DNA from: Typhlomys cinereus
Lineage: Eukaryota > Chordata > Mammalia > Rodentia > Platacanthomyidae
NCBI GenBank assembly: GCA_023101885.1
Contig: JALPQD010000246.1
Span: 1 to 64,000 of the forward strand
DNA: 64,000 nucleotides
Reading direction: 5' to 3'
In this document: in pieces, positions 32,849 to 46,539 of the stretch
Position numbering within the stretch: the first letter of the stretch is position 1
Layout of the letters: the number at the start of each line of letters is the position of its first letter
Program-made: the position numbers and the translations under genes
Notes under the pieces: model-generated
Databases searched by the model: none
Seen by the model: only the letters and a program-made list of their open reading frames with translations
Told to the model about the DNA's origin: nothing

Positions 32849-35800
32849 GAAGGAATGGTGAAGTTGACCAAATATAGAATCATCATGGAATCTGTACTGC
32901 AAAGATATACAAAAGATGGGTAAAAATAATGATTGAAATTCGCTTATGATTTTGTGAAATTGTAAATGAATATATCTGTACTCTTAATGTGTCTGAAGGC
33001 TGGTAAACACAGCTGTCCATAATGAGGAGGAGATTACATCATGTTACTCTAAATAAGACTTCTTAATGAGAAATCAGGATTAAGTTGAATCTGGAGGAGA
33101 AATTTGTACTTGCTTGGAGAATTTCAAGCTGATCTTCCCCGGGGAGAGTGATGGGGCATTAAGAGATTTTAATTTGAAATGAGGTTATGGGATTGTAAAT
33201 TGCTGACAGATATTTAGTAAATGATGTAGTGTTTGTGTTTGCATTCCATCTCAGGAAAGATTTTGGCTTTTTCAGCAAACTGAGGAAATGCCTTCAAAAC
33301 ACAGTCTGCTCATCAAAATCGACTGTCCAGAGGATAGAAAGAGGAGGAGAATGAACAATTAAACGGATGCGCTTGAATCATGCATTCAGATTCAACAATC
33401 TAATTTCACTCTATGGGCAAAATTCAATCTTTATCATTTCAGTAGCTGTGAAACTAACTTACTGGTATCAATTAAAGTACTAGAGGGACCATCTTTGAAA
33501 AAAAAAGAGCCAGAACTCAGGACTATTAATAATATTCCAAGTATTTTTAGACTTTGTTTCTAGGAGAGACCATAATGATATGAAGTCCAACATTTCTCCT
33601 TTTAGGCTATTTTGGCAGAATGCAATCAGCCAGGCATTAAAGGAAATGTGTGGAAGACACTCTGTTTCTTGTACACCCACCAGGAACAAGCCAATAAGGT
33701 ACCTGTTGTCCAGCTAGTAGTACAAAAGGGTAGCCCTCTGGGGAAGAGAGTTAAGCCATACAACTTACTTTCTTTCTCCTCTGGAAACTTGTATTTCCAA
33801 TGTAACACCTACTCCCATACACAGTCCCTTTCTCTCCTGTGCGACAAAACTCTCACAGCTTGCAAAAAAAGAGATTCAGGCTTCATTAGAGAAATGCCAC
33901 CCAAAGGGTCTCTTTCAATAGCTTTGTGTTTTGCAGCTGGAGACAAGACTGAATGCAGGATGGTTTCTATGGCCCCACAGTATGTAGCCCCTGATAGACG
34001 CCACTGTTATTATAGATATTGCAGGAAAAATGTGCCATTTCTTACTGATCTGCCTTGTGGGCATTGCCACAGGGGAACTATCATTGCGTGGTTTATGGGA
34101 ATCTGTCCTGCTTTATATGCAGGTACATCATAAAGATCTTTATGCTTGGAAGGCCAGCTGGAAATTCAGGATTTTCCACCCAGTCGAGATTCTGGTTTTA
34201 TTTCTTCTGTAGGAAAGAAAAGTAGCTCAACATTTATCTTTTTATGTCCATTTCTAATTTGGGGGAAAATTTCCTTTTACTCTTAGATTTCTAAATCTAG
34301 TCTCCTCTAAGGGATTGCGTCTTTCTCTCCATCCTTCCTTACACAGGTTTTCTTCTGCCCTCAAACCTATGCAATTAACTTCTGTCACCTTAAAAGCTTT
34401 TCTTACAGCACAGTGCTCCAGCTGCTGAAGCATATGTAATTACATCCTACCCTACCTGTCCTGGGGCATGCTACTTTCATACAATTTTCATATCACCCTT
34501 TTTCATTATTCAAGCGGAGTGAAATTTTAAGGACAGTGTGATTAGGCTGAAAGTGGAGCTATTCAAGGTTTGGCATTGTGTGAAGAAGTGGATTTCTTTC
34601 TCTCTGACGTTCTACTTCAAAAGCGACTGCAAGAAAAATAATAATACTTCAGTCAGGTTGGCACACACACCAGTCACGTACGCAGGGCGTTGGAGTTCAG
34701 GCTTTCCATGGACTCATATTAAGGCTCATTAGTGTTGCCGTCGAGTTGAGTCTGCAGGAAATGCTGTTAATGATTTGGTGGTTTTATGAATTTATGTATA
34801 TTCAGTGCTGATTTGGGCAAGGAGAGCCAAGAGGGACCCATGGAAGTCATAACAGCAATGCAGGCATTTGTGAAAACAGTTTTACAGAGGTGCTTCAGGA
34901 ATACTGAACATCATTTAAAACAAATCTCTAAACAATGAGATGAAGCGGGGGGGGGGGAGTTTAAAGAATCACTCCTGCTTCATGTTGCTTCAGAATGATG
35001 CTTCTTCAGCAGATGCAAGCATAGCTCTAAATGGCATTTTCCTTCATCCGATATACCACCCACATGGTTTTCTAAGAATGCTTACTGTTCAGTCTAATCA
35101 ATGAATTCTTAATATTTCGATTTCTGGGGATTAAATTGGAATATTAGACACACAACTTATAAAACATCTGTGATTTGATAATTTTATTTATTGCAGCCAG
35201 ATGGAAGTAGAATTGCAAAGTTAGGGAACCAAAAGGTCTTACTGTGCTGTCTATGGCAGGCTGCCTCTCAGACATAGAGCTGTCCCCATGCATTTGATGA
35301 ATTTGTCACAAAACCTTGTTATCATCAGACGACAGCATACATGGTGATATCAGATCAAGGTATCAGAGGGGATAAGAATGTATTGAGTTTCTAGGAACAA
35401 ACCACAAGTTGCAGGATCCAGGGAAGTTATCATGGAAGATGTGTATGGAGATGTGGAAAAGATGCATAAATGATGTGCGAGTAGATTTGTAGCACATGAG
35501 ATGACTAGGGTGTGTATGCACAGATATACCCACAGTGTTCAGGTGTTTGTTTCAATGTCCTTCTACTGTGCTTTTTTATGCTTTCCTTTTAGTTAGAAAA
35601 TAATCAGAGAGCTGATTACTTATAATGTTGGTTGCTACTAAAGATGATTTTCAATATTAATTGCTAATGAAAATTGCAGAATGCATATAAAACTAGACAT
35701 TATTTCAAGTCCCTTCCAAGCATGAGTCAGAATCTCAAATAATTAGAACACTACCAAGTCCTAAGGCCGCTCAAAAGTTTAAGACTGCAACCTTTGTGGT

Positions 35801-37804
35801 GACATACTTTAATTCTTCAGTAGACTCAGAGATATGAACCTTCTTGGGCATATAACAATTGTATGTCAAAATTAATAGGTCCCAAAATATCGAGTTTAGA
35901 AAGTTATGATAACTTAAAATCTTTTGTCCATTAAAATATATAAAAATTAGTAGAAATAACTTAGAAAAATAATTTTGCTTCATTAAATAAGTTGAATACA
36001 GTTATATATTCTTTGAGAAATTCCAAATCTAAGTATATTCTCTATGAAGACGTTCATATAAATTGTTCAAGGGATATTATAGGAATGTTTATAACCTTGC
36101 TTGTGGTAGAAAACTATTGCTAAATATTTACCCCAACCCTCTTCCTGAAGAGTACATGAGCAGATAATTTGAAGTATTTCCATGTGATTATATGATGATA
36201 TGTTACACATCCGCAAAAAACAAATTAATAATAACAAATGCAACAATGTGGCTTAATTTCAAGTGTCAATATTGAGCTTAAAGTAACCTATAGAAAATCT
36301 TGATGTGATTTACATGAAAGGAAAAATATGGAGAGGACAAATATATACTGGGTAAAATTTGAAAACACAGACACATGGTAAAAGAATTAAGAAACTTAAG
36401 GGATACTTAGTTCTGATGGAGAAAAGACTGAGAAAAGTAACATAGAGGACCTTCAAAGGCACTGACTGAGTTCACCTTTATGCATTGAATGATGGCTAAT
36501 GTTCACTCTTATGCTTTGAGCAGGAGTTATACCCTGAATACATATGTATGTGTATATGCATAAAAATACACATATGTATCTGTGTCTTCAATGAAATCAA
36601 AGCAATTCAAAATAATATCTTCCCCTCATTAAAATTTGTATCTCATACCATCATGAAAAAACTGCGATTTACAATCAGGAAAAATTACATATCCTGTAAA
36701 TAATGAAACTTCAAGGATTTTGTGCATACCACATGTGGAACAATTTCTGTGAATGCATTATTGATTTTTTTTTTCAAAATCACAATGGCACATAATGCAG
36801 TACACTCTAAATTCATGGCTGAGGGAAGCTGGAACTCCAGGAAAGTGGTTCCTCTAAAGGAATCTGGAAGTGAGTGTTGATGTTTCAATTAGAGCCAATT
36901 CACAGACCAAGAGAGCTGTGGAGAGCTACCATCTGGTGGCTTGCTACACACAGGGAAGAGATGAGTGTCTCATGGATATAACTAACTTCCTGACAGATAA
37001 TTTCTCTGTGAATAAATCCTTGGAGTAATTCAAGTGTATATTTATTTCATCCTTTTATTGGGACCGATGTGACAGGTGAATAAATGCATGTCAAGGAGTT
37101 ACTACTGCCTTGCTTAGAACACACGGCTACCAAAAACCACTATGAGGTTATCAATCTTTTGCAGAAGAATGGTGTTGTATAGTGTGAAGGGGCCAATAAG
37201 GCCACTAGACAGAGTAAGTGTCCATTGTTCTCTTAGATTAATATTCTAAAAATCAAATTTAGAGACTCAAATCATGTGGATTTATTTTGTAGTTCAGCTG
37301 TAAAACTGCCTAGAGTTACAACACAGTCAACCATGAAGCCTTTGAGCTGGGGATTTTGTGGGTCACGGTCCTCCAGGAGGAATATGGAAATGCGATATTA
37401 GACAGCCTACTGTCACTTTCTAAAAATCATTGCCCCCACAGAGATTCTGTTTCGCCTGCCGACTTGCTATCTCTCAGTGCATGTTACCTAACATCCTTCC
37501 TGCTTTTCTGTTTATGAAGAGATAGAATCCATCTCTTCAAAAGCCTCAGGTTTCTTTCCAAATTGAATTATATGGGAGCAGAAATGACAGAGTGTCTATA
37601 TTAAATTAAGCTTCCTCAGGCTAAATCCCTAATCTGATTAGTTCACTGACTGGTTAGGTTGCCTGCACTTGGATTAATATTATTTTCTATTGACATTTGT
37701 GGGTTATGTATCTAAATAAACTGGTGGTCATAATGGTCACTTGCTGAGTATCTGTAAGGGATCAATATTTGGCCACATTATTACATACATGAGTTTATGA
37801 GATT
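32849..37804. other. largely unique AT-rich sequence
   Basis: About 5 kb without a recognised gene or young repeat. It includes the 173-codon open frame described separately (33612-34133). A G-run lies near 34945. The segment 34380-34530 carries CAGCTG, CATATG and TAATTA words, but nothing proves a regulatory role. Confidence 0.35.
33612..34133 (+). other. 173-codon open frame of unknown nature
   Basis: The longest frame not explained by L1 or a simple repeat. It begins MAECNQPGIKG. The C-terminal third is Cys/His-rich (HCYYRYC, then LPCGHCHRG), which loosely recalls a zinc-binding layout, but spacing fits no family I know. There is no signal peptide or clear membrane segment, no obvious promoter, and no splice context. 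A chance frame is the default explanation. Confidence 0.12.
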
Positions 37805-37819
37805 TATTCTAAGGTTATT
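37805..37819. repeat. target-site duplication, left copy, element B
   Basis: TATTCTAAGGTTATT, identical to 44187-44201. Confidence 0.95.
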
Positions 37820-38828
37820 TATTTATTATTAATACATTTTTTGTTATTATTTCAGCTGATACAAACTTAATAGGTACACCAGTTCCCTCCCTCCCTCCTC
37901 CTACCCCCGTACCCCTTGCTCCCCCTCCCCACCTCCCTCCCTCCCCATCCCCCAGTGCCTCCCGCCCCAATTCCCAAAGAGTCCTTTCTTGTGCATGCCT
38001 GATTTTCCTCTGGGCTCTCCTCTCCAATGACGTACAAGGACCCAGTGGCCTTTCCCTGAACCCTTTCCTGTGTTCCCCTTAAGTATAGGAACACTGCTGT
38101 GGCTGCCAATCCCTTGCCTCCAAGGATCTTGGTGCCTTTAGCAGATGCTAGACTTTGTGAGGTCAATAGTGTGTTGGACATTGCGCAGGGCAGGGAGTAT
38201 CTTGCATATCATTACTCCTCCCATCCTTTTGCTCTTAGACTCTTACTGCCCCCTCTTCCTCAAATTTCCCTGAGCTTCAGGATGGGGAGAGATTAGTCTG
38301 GCCTAGTTCTAGGTGGTTGATATAGAGTCTCTGAAGTTCTGGATTGTGGTTTGTTGATTTTCTTTTGCAGTTTTGCTGCTCCTGCAATGCCCTTCACTCC
38401 ATCCTGGTGGGCATTGTATGTCACCCCCTGGCCAGAGACAAAAAGCTGTTAAACTAGAGTCTTGTGATAAAAACACATTCAAAGGTAGATGTAATAAAAG
38501 TGGGAAACCACAGGGAGGGAGGGGTCTATCACCCATTTGCAAAATGGTTACTTTTTATCTGCCAGACTATATGCCCGCCTCTTCTGGTGAGATCATACCC
38601 CCTCAGTAGTAAAGGATCAGGAACGAAAGTCTGTGAACTTAACCAGGTGTCTCTTTACTTATTTGAGTCCTTGATGGAGGCCTATTTTCTCTGCTGTAAC
38701 ATGGTCCCCTCTCTCCTTGTTTCTGGGGTGGACCTCCTACCCCATCCCTTCTGTTCATAATCCTTGCAATTACTGTATTGCAGAGATTTTTCTATGAGTG
38801 TCTCTAGGTGGGCTGGGTGGGTTTGGTA

Positions 38829-41800
38829 TTAGGAGACACCTATTATGGAGTACATATGGCACTTAATTTTCTGGGTCTGGGATACTTCACTTAATATAAT
38901 TGTTTCTAATGACATCCATTTCCCGGTAAATTCCAGTAATTCATCATTTTTGATGGCTGAGTAGTACTCCATTGTATAAATGTACCACATTTTCCTTATC
39001 CAATCGTCAACTGTTGGACATTTGGGTTGATTCCATGACTTTGCTATTGTAAACAGTGCTGCTATGAACATGGTTGTGCTTGTGCTATCGAGGTGAACCT
39101 CTGCCGTATGGGGGGTTATTCCCAAAAGTGGAATCGCAGGGTCATATGGCATTTCAATCTTTAATTTCTTTAAGAATCTCCAGACGGCTCGCCAGAGTGG
39201 CTGTATGAGCCTGCATTCCCACCAGCAATGTAGCAGAGTTCCCCTCTCTCCACATCCTCTCCAGCATTTGTTGTTGTTTGTATTGTGGATTTTTGCCATC
39301 CTGACCCGGGTGAGATGATATCTCAGGGAAGTTTTGATTTGTATTTCCCTGATGGCTAAAGAAGTGGAGCATTTTTTAAGATATTTGTTAGACATTTTAA
39401 TTTCATCCCTGGTAAAATTTCTTTTGAGTTCCAGGGCCCATTTTTTAATTGGGCCATTGGTTTCCTTGGTGTTTAGTTTTTTAAGTTCTTTGTGCACTCT
39501 GGACAGCAGAGTTCTATCAGATGTGTGGTTAGTGAAGATTTTCTCCCATTCTGGGTTGCCTTTGAGCTCGTGTTACAATCTCTTTATCTGAACAGAAGCT
39601 CTTTAATTTCACAAGGTCCCAACTGTTGAGAGTTGGTAGCAGTGACTGTGCCATTGGATGTCTGTTTAGGAAATGTTGGCCTAGTCCAATTAGCTCGAGG
39701 GAGTTCCCTATCCTTTCAACTATGGTTTTTATAGTCTCTGGCCTGATATCAAGGTCCTTGATCCATTTGGAATTAATTCTTGTACATGGTGACAAGTACG
39801 GGTACAACTTTAATCTTCTGCATGTAGAGATCCAGTTTTGCCAGCACCATTTGTTGAAAATGCTGTTCTTTTTCCATTGGATTTTTTGGGCCCCTTTGTC
39901 AAAGATCAAATGGCTGTAATTTTGTGGGCTTATAGCTGGGTCTTCAAGCCTTATCCATTGATCTGTGTGTCTATTTTGGAGCCAGTACCAGGCTGTCTTT
40001 ATAACTATGGATTTGTAGTATAGACTTAGGTTTGGTATGGTAATACCTCCAGCAGTGTTTAGTTACTCAGGATTGTCTTTGCTATCCTGGGTCTTTTGTG
40101 CCTCCATATGAACTTTGAAATTGTTTGGTCAACTTTTTTGAAGAACTGCTTTGGGATTTTAATTGGTATAGTATTGAATTTGTATATTGCCTTTTCGTTG
40201 GATGGTCATTTTTACGATGTTGATTCTGCCAATCCAGGAACAAGGGAGGTCTTTCCACCTTCTGGTGTCTTCTGCTATTTCTTTCTTTAGGATTTTAAAG
40301 TTTTCATTGTAAAGGTCTTTTACCTCCTTGGTTAGGTTTATACCAAGGTATTTCATTTTTTTTAGGGGCTATAGTAAATGGGATTGTTTCTCTCCAGGCT
40401 TTTTCACTTCTTTCATTCTGGGCATATAGGAAGGTCTCTGATTTTTGCACATTTATTTTGTATCCTGCCACCTTGCTGAACTTCTCAATTAGTTCCAGAA
40501 GCTTCCTGGTGGAGGTTTTGGGATCACTTAGGTATAAGATCATGTCATCTGCAAATAGGGATAGCTTAACTTCTTCCTTGCCGATTTGAATCCCTCTCAT
40601 GTCCCTTTCTTGTCTTATGGCTTCAGCTAAGACTTCAAGTACAATATTGAATAGAAGTGGTGAGAGAGGACAGCCTTGTCTAGTTCCTGATCGAAGTGGG
40701 AATGCTTCCAGTTGTTCCCCATTGAGCATAATCCTTGCTGTGGGCTTGTTGTATACAGCTTTTATTATATTGATAAAGGTTCCTTCCATTCCTACTGTTT
40801 CTAGCGTTTTGATCATAAAAGGCTGTTGGATCTTGTCAAAAGCTTTTTCTGCATCTATCGAGAGTATCATGTGGTCTTGGACTTTGGACTGGTTTACATG
40901 ATGAATTACATTTATTGATTTTTTGCGTATGTCGAACCAACCTTGTGTGCCGGGGATGAAGCCTACTTGGTCCCCGTGAATGATCTTTTTAATGTGTTTT
41001 TGAATCCGATTTGCTAAGACTTTGTTGTGAATCTTTGCATCTGTGTTCATCAGAGAGATCGGCCTATAGTTTTCTTTTTTAAGTGAATCTTTATTAGGTT
41101 TTGGGATTAAAACGATATTAGCTTCATAGAAGGAATTTGGTAGTGTTCCTTCCTTTGCTATTTGATGGAACATTTTAAGGAGTATTGGTGTTATTAACTC
41201 CTTAAATGTCTGGTAGAACTCTGTGCTGAATCCATCTGGTCCAGGACATTTTTTGGTGGAAAGATTTGAGATTACTTCTTCAATTTCCTTATATGTTATA
41301 GGACTATTTAAATAATTCGCAACTTCCTGATTCAATTTAGGTAAGTTGTGCTTACTTAGAAATTCATCCATCTTTTTTGTGTTGTCAAACTTCACAGAGT
41401 ATAATTTTTTGAAATATGATGTTATAATTCTCTGGATTTCTTGGGTATCAGCAGTGATAACTCCATGTTCATTTCTAATTTTGTTAATTTGGGTTTTCTC
41501 TCTCCTGCTTTTGGTTAGTTTAGCTAGGGGTGTATCAATCTTATTGATTTTTTCAAAGAACCAGCTTTTTGACTGGTTGATTTTTTCTATCATTTTCTTA
41601 ATCTCAATTTCAGATATTTCTCCCCTTATTTTGCTAATCTCCTCTCTTCTACTACTTTTGGGATCAGATTGCTCTAGTTTCTCTAAAGCTTTAAGCTGGA
41701 TTGTTAAGTTGTTTATTTCTGATGTTTCCATTTTTTTTTTTGATGTAGGCATTAAGAGCTATGAACTTGCCTCTTAGGACAGCTTTCATTGTGTCCCAGA

Positions 41801-42658
41801 GATTTTGGTAAGTTGTATTTTCATTATTGTTCACTTTCAGGAAATCTTGAATTTCCTTTGTAATTTCTTCCTGAATCCAGTTCTCATTCAGCATCATAGT
41901 GTTAAGTTTCCAAGAGTTAATGTATTTTCCGTTGTTTGTTGTGTTGTGGATGTCCAGCTTTAGGCTGTGGTGAATTGATATGGCACAGGTTAGAATTTCA
42001 ACTTTTTTGTACATGTGTAGATTCGTTTTGTGGCCCAGTATTGTGATCTATTTTGGAGAAAGTTCCGTGTGCTGCTGAGAAAAATGTGTATTCTTTGGTG
42101 CGTGGGTGAAAAGTTTGATAGAGATCTGTAAGGTCCATTTCTTTAAGGGTTTGATTAAGGTCCAAAGTGTCTCTGTTAAGCTTTTGACCTGTTGATCTAT
42201 CCCACGTTGAGAGGGCGGTGTTGAAGTCCCCAAGAATTATCGTTTGGAGGTTGATTTCTTGCTTTAGACGCTGTAGGGTTTTCTTAATGAATGTGCAGAG
42301 TTCCGTATTGGGTGCACATATGTTCAGTATTATGAAGTCTTCCTGGTGAATCGTACCTGTGACTAAAATGTAGTATCCATCTGTGTCTCTTATAGTTTTC
42401 TTTGGTTTGAAGTCCACTTTGTCTGATATCATAATGGCTACCCCTGCCTGTTTTCTGCTTCCATTATCTTGTAGAATTGTTGACCAGCCTCTTATTTTTA
42501 GGGCATGGCTATCTCTTGTGGTGAGATGGGTTTCCTGCAGGCAGCAGATTGATGGATTGTGATTTTTAATCCAAATTTGTAATCTGTGTCTCGATCGGTG
42601 AGTTAATTCCATTAACATTTAGTGTTATAATGGAGAAGCTATTTTTAATTCCAGACAT
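38829..42658 (-). pseudogene. ORF2: L1 ORF2p, element B, multiply frameshifted
   Basis: Pieces of all ORF2p domains are present: endonuclease (42618-41998 and 42014-41691), reverse transcriptase with [12 protein letters not shown] and FADDMILYL (41752-40304), and the C-terminus with the [18 protein letters not shown] knuckle (39497-38829). Compared with element A there is a two-base loss near 42592, one-base gains near 42040 and in T-runs near 41737 and 40365, further changes near 40195, and a two-base loss near 39555. In the endonuclease the SDHH motif reads SIHH, losing a catalytic Asp. Length about 3.83 kb is normal for the family. Confidence 0.94.
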
Positions 42659-42708
42659 TTATTATGTTTAGTAGTTTTTACAAGTATATTGCTTCGCTTT
42701 TAATGGTG

Positions 42709-43773
42709 TTATACTTGCCTTCTGTTCTCCTGGATATGCTTGTTCTTTTCTTCAAGCTTGAGTATCATTTCTAGTATTTTTTGAAGGCCTGGTTTGGTAG
42801 ACATGTATCCCTTCAAGTTGTCTTTGTGCTGGAAAATTTTTCTTTCTCCCTTGATCATGAATGATAGTTTCGCAGGGTAAATCAGCCTGGGTTGACATTT
42901 TTGCTCATTCAATACTTGAAGTATGTCCCTCCAAGCTCTTCTTGCTTTTGCTGTTTCGACTGAGAAGTCATTTGTTATTTTAATAGGTTTACCTTTAAAA
43001 GTGGCTTGTTTTTTCTCCCTTGAAGCTCTCAGCACCAGTTCTTTATCTTGAATGTGGAGTGTTTTAACTATTATTTGCCATGGCGTGCTTCTGTTTTGGT
43101 CGTATCTGTTTGGGGTGCGGAATGCCTCTTGTATATGGATGGGCCTCTCTTTTTTTAGATGAGGAAAGTTTTCCTTGATGATCATTTGAAAAATTTCCTC
43201 AGGGGTGGTATTTTGAGATTCTTGCTCTGGTATTCCATGAATACGCATGTTGGGCTACTTCAGGGTGTCCCATATCTCCTTGATATTTCTCTCAAGTATC
43301 TTTTTGGGTTTAACAACCTCTTCCATTGAGCTGGTTAATACTCCCACTTTATCTTCAAGATCTGAAATTCTGTTTTCTGCTTCGTTAGTTCTGCTGCTAA
43401 GACTGTCTGTGGAGTTTTGGGTTGAAGATAACTTGTCTTTTAGCTCAGTTTTAAACTCTGCTTGAGTCTGCTTTAACTGCTCTATGCCAGTTTTTGTTTC
43501 TTGCACTGTTTTTCTCAACTCCTCCAAGTGTCTCTTGTGTTCCTTCTCAAAGCAATTGATTCACTTATTTAATTCCTCCCGGATTTCTTCTTTCATAGTA
43601 TTGAACATGGTAATGATCATATTCTGAAGGTCTTTATCCTGGGTCAGGCTTTCTTGGCCATTTTCCATGGGTTTGTTCTTGTTGGAGTCTAACATTATGG
43701 GATTAATTCCTTCAGTGGGAGATTTGTTTACTTGAGTGTTGTTTCTCATGGATTTGCACTTTGACTTTGGCAT
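42709..43773 (-). pseudogene. ORF1: L1 ORF1p, element B, two in-frame stops
   Basis: It starts MPKSKCKSMRNNTQ at 43773 and keeps one frame over 355 codons. The frame is cut by a stop just before 43561, where element A has CGA (Arg), consistent with CpG decay to TGA, and by a second stop just before 43255, where element A has a Lys codon. Coiled coil, RRM-like part (MRIHGIPE) and C-terminal domain (REKKQATFKGKPIKITNDFS) are all recognisable. Confidence 0.92.
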
Positions 43774-44186
43774 TGTCGTTTTAACTCTTAAGATCTTCTT
43801 TTAATTTCTGTGCGTTTTTCACTAAACTGAATTGTTTGGCCTGGCATTTTGGGGGTGGGCGGAGACAGAGCTTACCTAGGTCGTGGTGAGGCCCCGCTGG
43901 ACCGCGCGCGCATTCCGGGCGGTGGAGTGGAGGGAAGGGAGTATGCGTCGTCGGCGGGATGCTATTTAACCTGGGGGACCTGGGGGCGGGGCCGGGCGCA
44001 GAGGGGGTGCCCTCTCCTCCTCCCAGGCCCTGCGCCCATGGCTCCGGCTGGATGGTGGGAAGAGCTGGGTCCCTTGGGCGGCCTGGGGTTCTGGGGGTGA
44101 GTGGGGACCAAGCTTACCTAGGTTGCACGGTGAGGCCTGGCTGGACCGTGCACGCGCGTCCCGGCCGGCGGAGTGGAGGGAAGGGG
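43774..44186 (-). promoter_or_regulatory. L1 element B 5' UTR with about 240-bp monomers
   Basis: GC- and CpG-rich. AGCTTACCTAGGT begins at about 43869 and again at 44111, and GGAGTGGAGGGAAGGG recurs near 43924 and 44170. So it has one full monomer and one partial monomer at the 5' end, about 242 bases apart. A TATA-like GGTTAAATAG (minus) lies near 43965. The layout matches element A. Confidence 0.78.
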
Positions 44187-44201
44187 TATTCTAAGGTTAT
44201 T
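44187..44201. repeat. target-site duplication, right copy, element B
   Basis: Identical to 37805-37819 and directly adjacent to the L1 5' end. Confidence 0.95.
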
Positions 44202-44957
44202 ACCATCACCATTTTTTGACAGGCAGTACCCAACGTTACCATTATGGAAAAAAATCTAAATCAAGTTTTCTACCCAATTCTTTCTCAGATATCTGTGCTC
44301 ATAAGCATGGTGTTTACCTCAAAGGCTTATATTTGCCAAGTTGTAGTTTTCTATATCCCTAAATATGCTGTATCATATTTAAGGTCCCCTATGAACATTA
44401 ATTTATCATCACGAAATCATATATGAAATCAGAATGGGGAATAGTTGGATTGAACTATGGCTAAATGTACTCTTATCCTGAAAAAATCTGCTTTATGTAT
44501 ATGTTTTATTCATTTTTGTATACTTTATAATTGTTATCACTTGATATTGTATATAACTATTAAATGCTTATAAAGGTAAACATTAATTGTGTGCTACTCT
44601 GATATTTGATAAGACATTCTTGAAGCAGTGCCATTAGCTAGAAATTTCTTTGAATTGGACTGAATGCTAAGGTACTTATTTTGTGTACTGTTTTTTTACA
44701 TACATTATTATGCGTTTACCAGGATTCTTTTATGTTTATTTTTGTAAGTAACATAATCTAGTTTTGGAAAGAATCTGTTAATTTGGGACCATAGATTTTC
44801 CTATTAAAAATTTCTTTGATTGGCTACACAGTATTTATGAACACTTGCATCTTGTACCATAAAGGGAACAGGGAGAGTTGGATATATTTTGAAAGAAAGG
44901 GGTAAGTAGGTGTGGGAGGAAAGAAGGGACTGAGGAAAAGATGGTAAGAAACTCAAG
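44202..44957. other. AT-rich unassigned sequence
   Basis: No gene recognised. A purine-rich stretch lies at 44890-44950. Confidence 0.3.
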
Positions 44958-45290
44958 GCTGGGGAGGTGACTCAGGCAGTAAAGCCCTTGCCTTGCAAGC
45001 AAAGGGACCTGAGTTCCAATCCCAAGATCCCAGATAAATAGGTAGCTAGTGTAATTTGAGCACTGGAAGGTAGAGTCTGGGAATCCCTAGAGCAAGCTGG
45101 GCAGCCATACTAGCCCTAATGGTGTGTTTTGGGTTTAACTGGAGACCCAGTCTCACAACAGTAAAATGATTCTTGACATCACCCTTGGATCTCCACAGGC
45201 TCACTGCTCAAGTGCATCCATGTACATTACATTGCACACACACATGTGCACCCACCTCCCTATACACATACACATGAAAAGAAAAAATAC
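44958..45290 (+). mobile_element. B4-type SINE
   Basis: GGCTGGGGAGGTGACTCAGG head with CCTTGCCTTGCAAGC and GAGTTCCAATCCC, a GAGACCCAGTCTCACAACAG B1-like part, then ATCTCCACAGGCTCACTGC and a (CA)-rich tail. Plus orientation. Confidence 0.65.
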
Positions 45291-46539
45291 ACGCTAGCAA
45301 AGAACAATTTTCGCCAACACTAGAGGAATAATGAGCTTTTGAGGCAAGAGAAGGTGAAGTTCATCGCCACCAGGGTTCTTCACATTGAAAGGAAAGGGTG
45401 ACACAAAGGAACGTGATAGCATAAGATTTCCTGAAGCTTGTTGGCAGTGATAACTACCAGAAACACACAACATCCTGCATTGTAGTATCTGTCAGTGTGT
45501 CACTCTGGATTCTAAAAGAGAAGTTAGAAGCCAAAGCAGTGAGAGTTTAAATTCTGTTAGTGTGGATGCAGTGCAAGTGGATGTAAGCTCTGGCAGAAAT
45601 AGCACATTGATCTTGGGAGGAAAGTAAAGGGAAGAGTTGTGTATGTTGATGGAGCCGTGGTAGACTCTTAAGGACAAATGGAAAAAATAAAAAGTGCCTT
45701 TTATCTGAAAGGTTTATATTGGAAAACTTACATATTGCATATCTCCAAGCATGCTATGTGCAAGAATTGAAGCACAAGAGAATCAGGGAAGAAAGAAAAT
45801 AGGAAAAATAACATGGTAAGCAGAAAACACTACAAATGTCTGTAGTAAGTCCTTTCATAGCAATGACTGCTTCTAAGACAAGAGGATTTCCCCTCCCATC
45901 TGAAGGTGATGAAGAGTTAGGAATGGAAATATTTAGCCAAAGTAGAGAATGAAAAGAATATCACATAATGCTATGTAATGTTAAGTGGTCATTTATCTGA
46001 TTATCTTTGCTCAACGTGGACCTAGCTAAACTAGTAGAACAAGCATGTAGGGAACTGGAGGCCAAAGACAGGATCTTGTGTGAGTAGGAAACTCAGTGTT
46101 CTGCTTTTAATGCTGAATGACCAACCAGCACAGGATGGACAGATGCGGAATTTGAGGAGCTAACAGAGGGGTACAGGGAAGATCTGCAGCACAGTCATAA
46201 TTTCTCTCGAGTGCACACCAAAGATGTCACAGGAGAGCCACATGCTCTGTCTTAGGGGACTCAACACAAGGAAGAAAAATGAGTTCATGCCGAGCATCTT
46301 TTCCTGATCATAATGGAATGAAACGAGAAATCATCATCAAGGCAAATGGCAAATTCACAGAGGAAGTAAAGCAATACATTTTTGAACTACCATGGCGCCC
46401 CACAATAAATAAAACTGAAAAGTGAAATATATTTTAGGCACATAATCAGCAAACCTTCTAAGATGCAGCACAGGCAATTCCAAAGGAAAGTTTATAGAGT
46501 CAAATGTCTACGAGTAAATAAGTGATGTCTTGGTCTGGT
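45291..46539. other. unassigned sequence
   Basis: No gene or family recognised with confidence. Older L1 sequence may be present but lacks diagnostic words. Confidence 0.3.

Larger units (their letters stand above)
37820..44186 (-). mobile_element. L1: full-length L1, element B (about 6.4 kb) with 15-bp target duplication
   Basis: TATTCTAAGGTTATT flanks it at 37805-37819 and 44187-44201. In minus-strand order it holds the 5' UTR with monomers (44186-43774), ORF1 (43773-42709), ORF2 (42658-38829) and 3' UTR (38828-37820) with an A/T-rich tail. The complete structure and intact duplication show a full-length insertion. ORF1 has two stops and ORF2 many frameshifts, so it is dead and older than element A. 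Confidence 0.96.
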
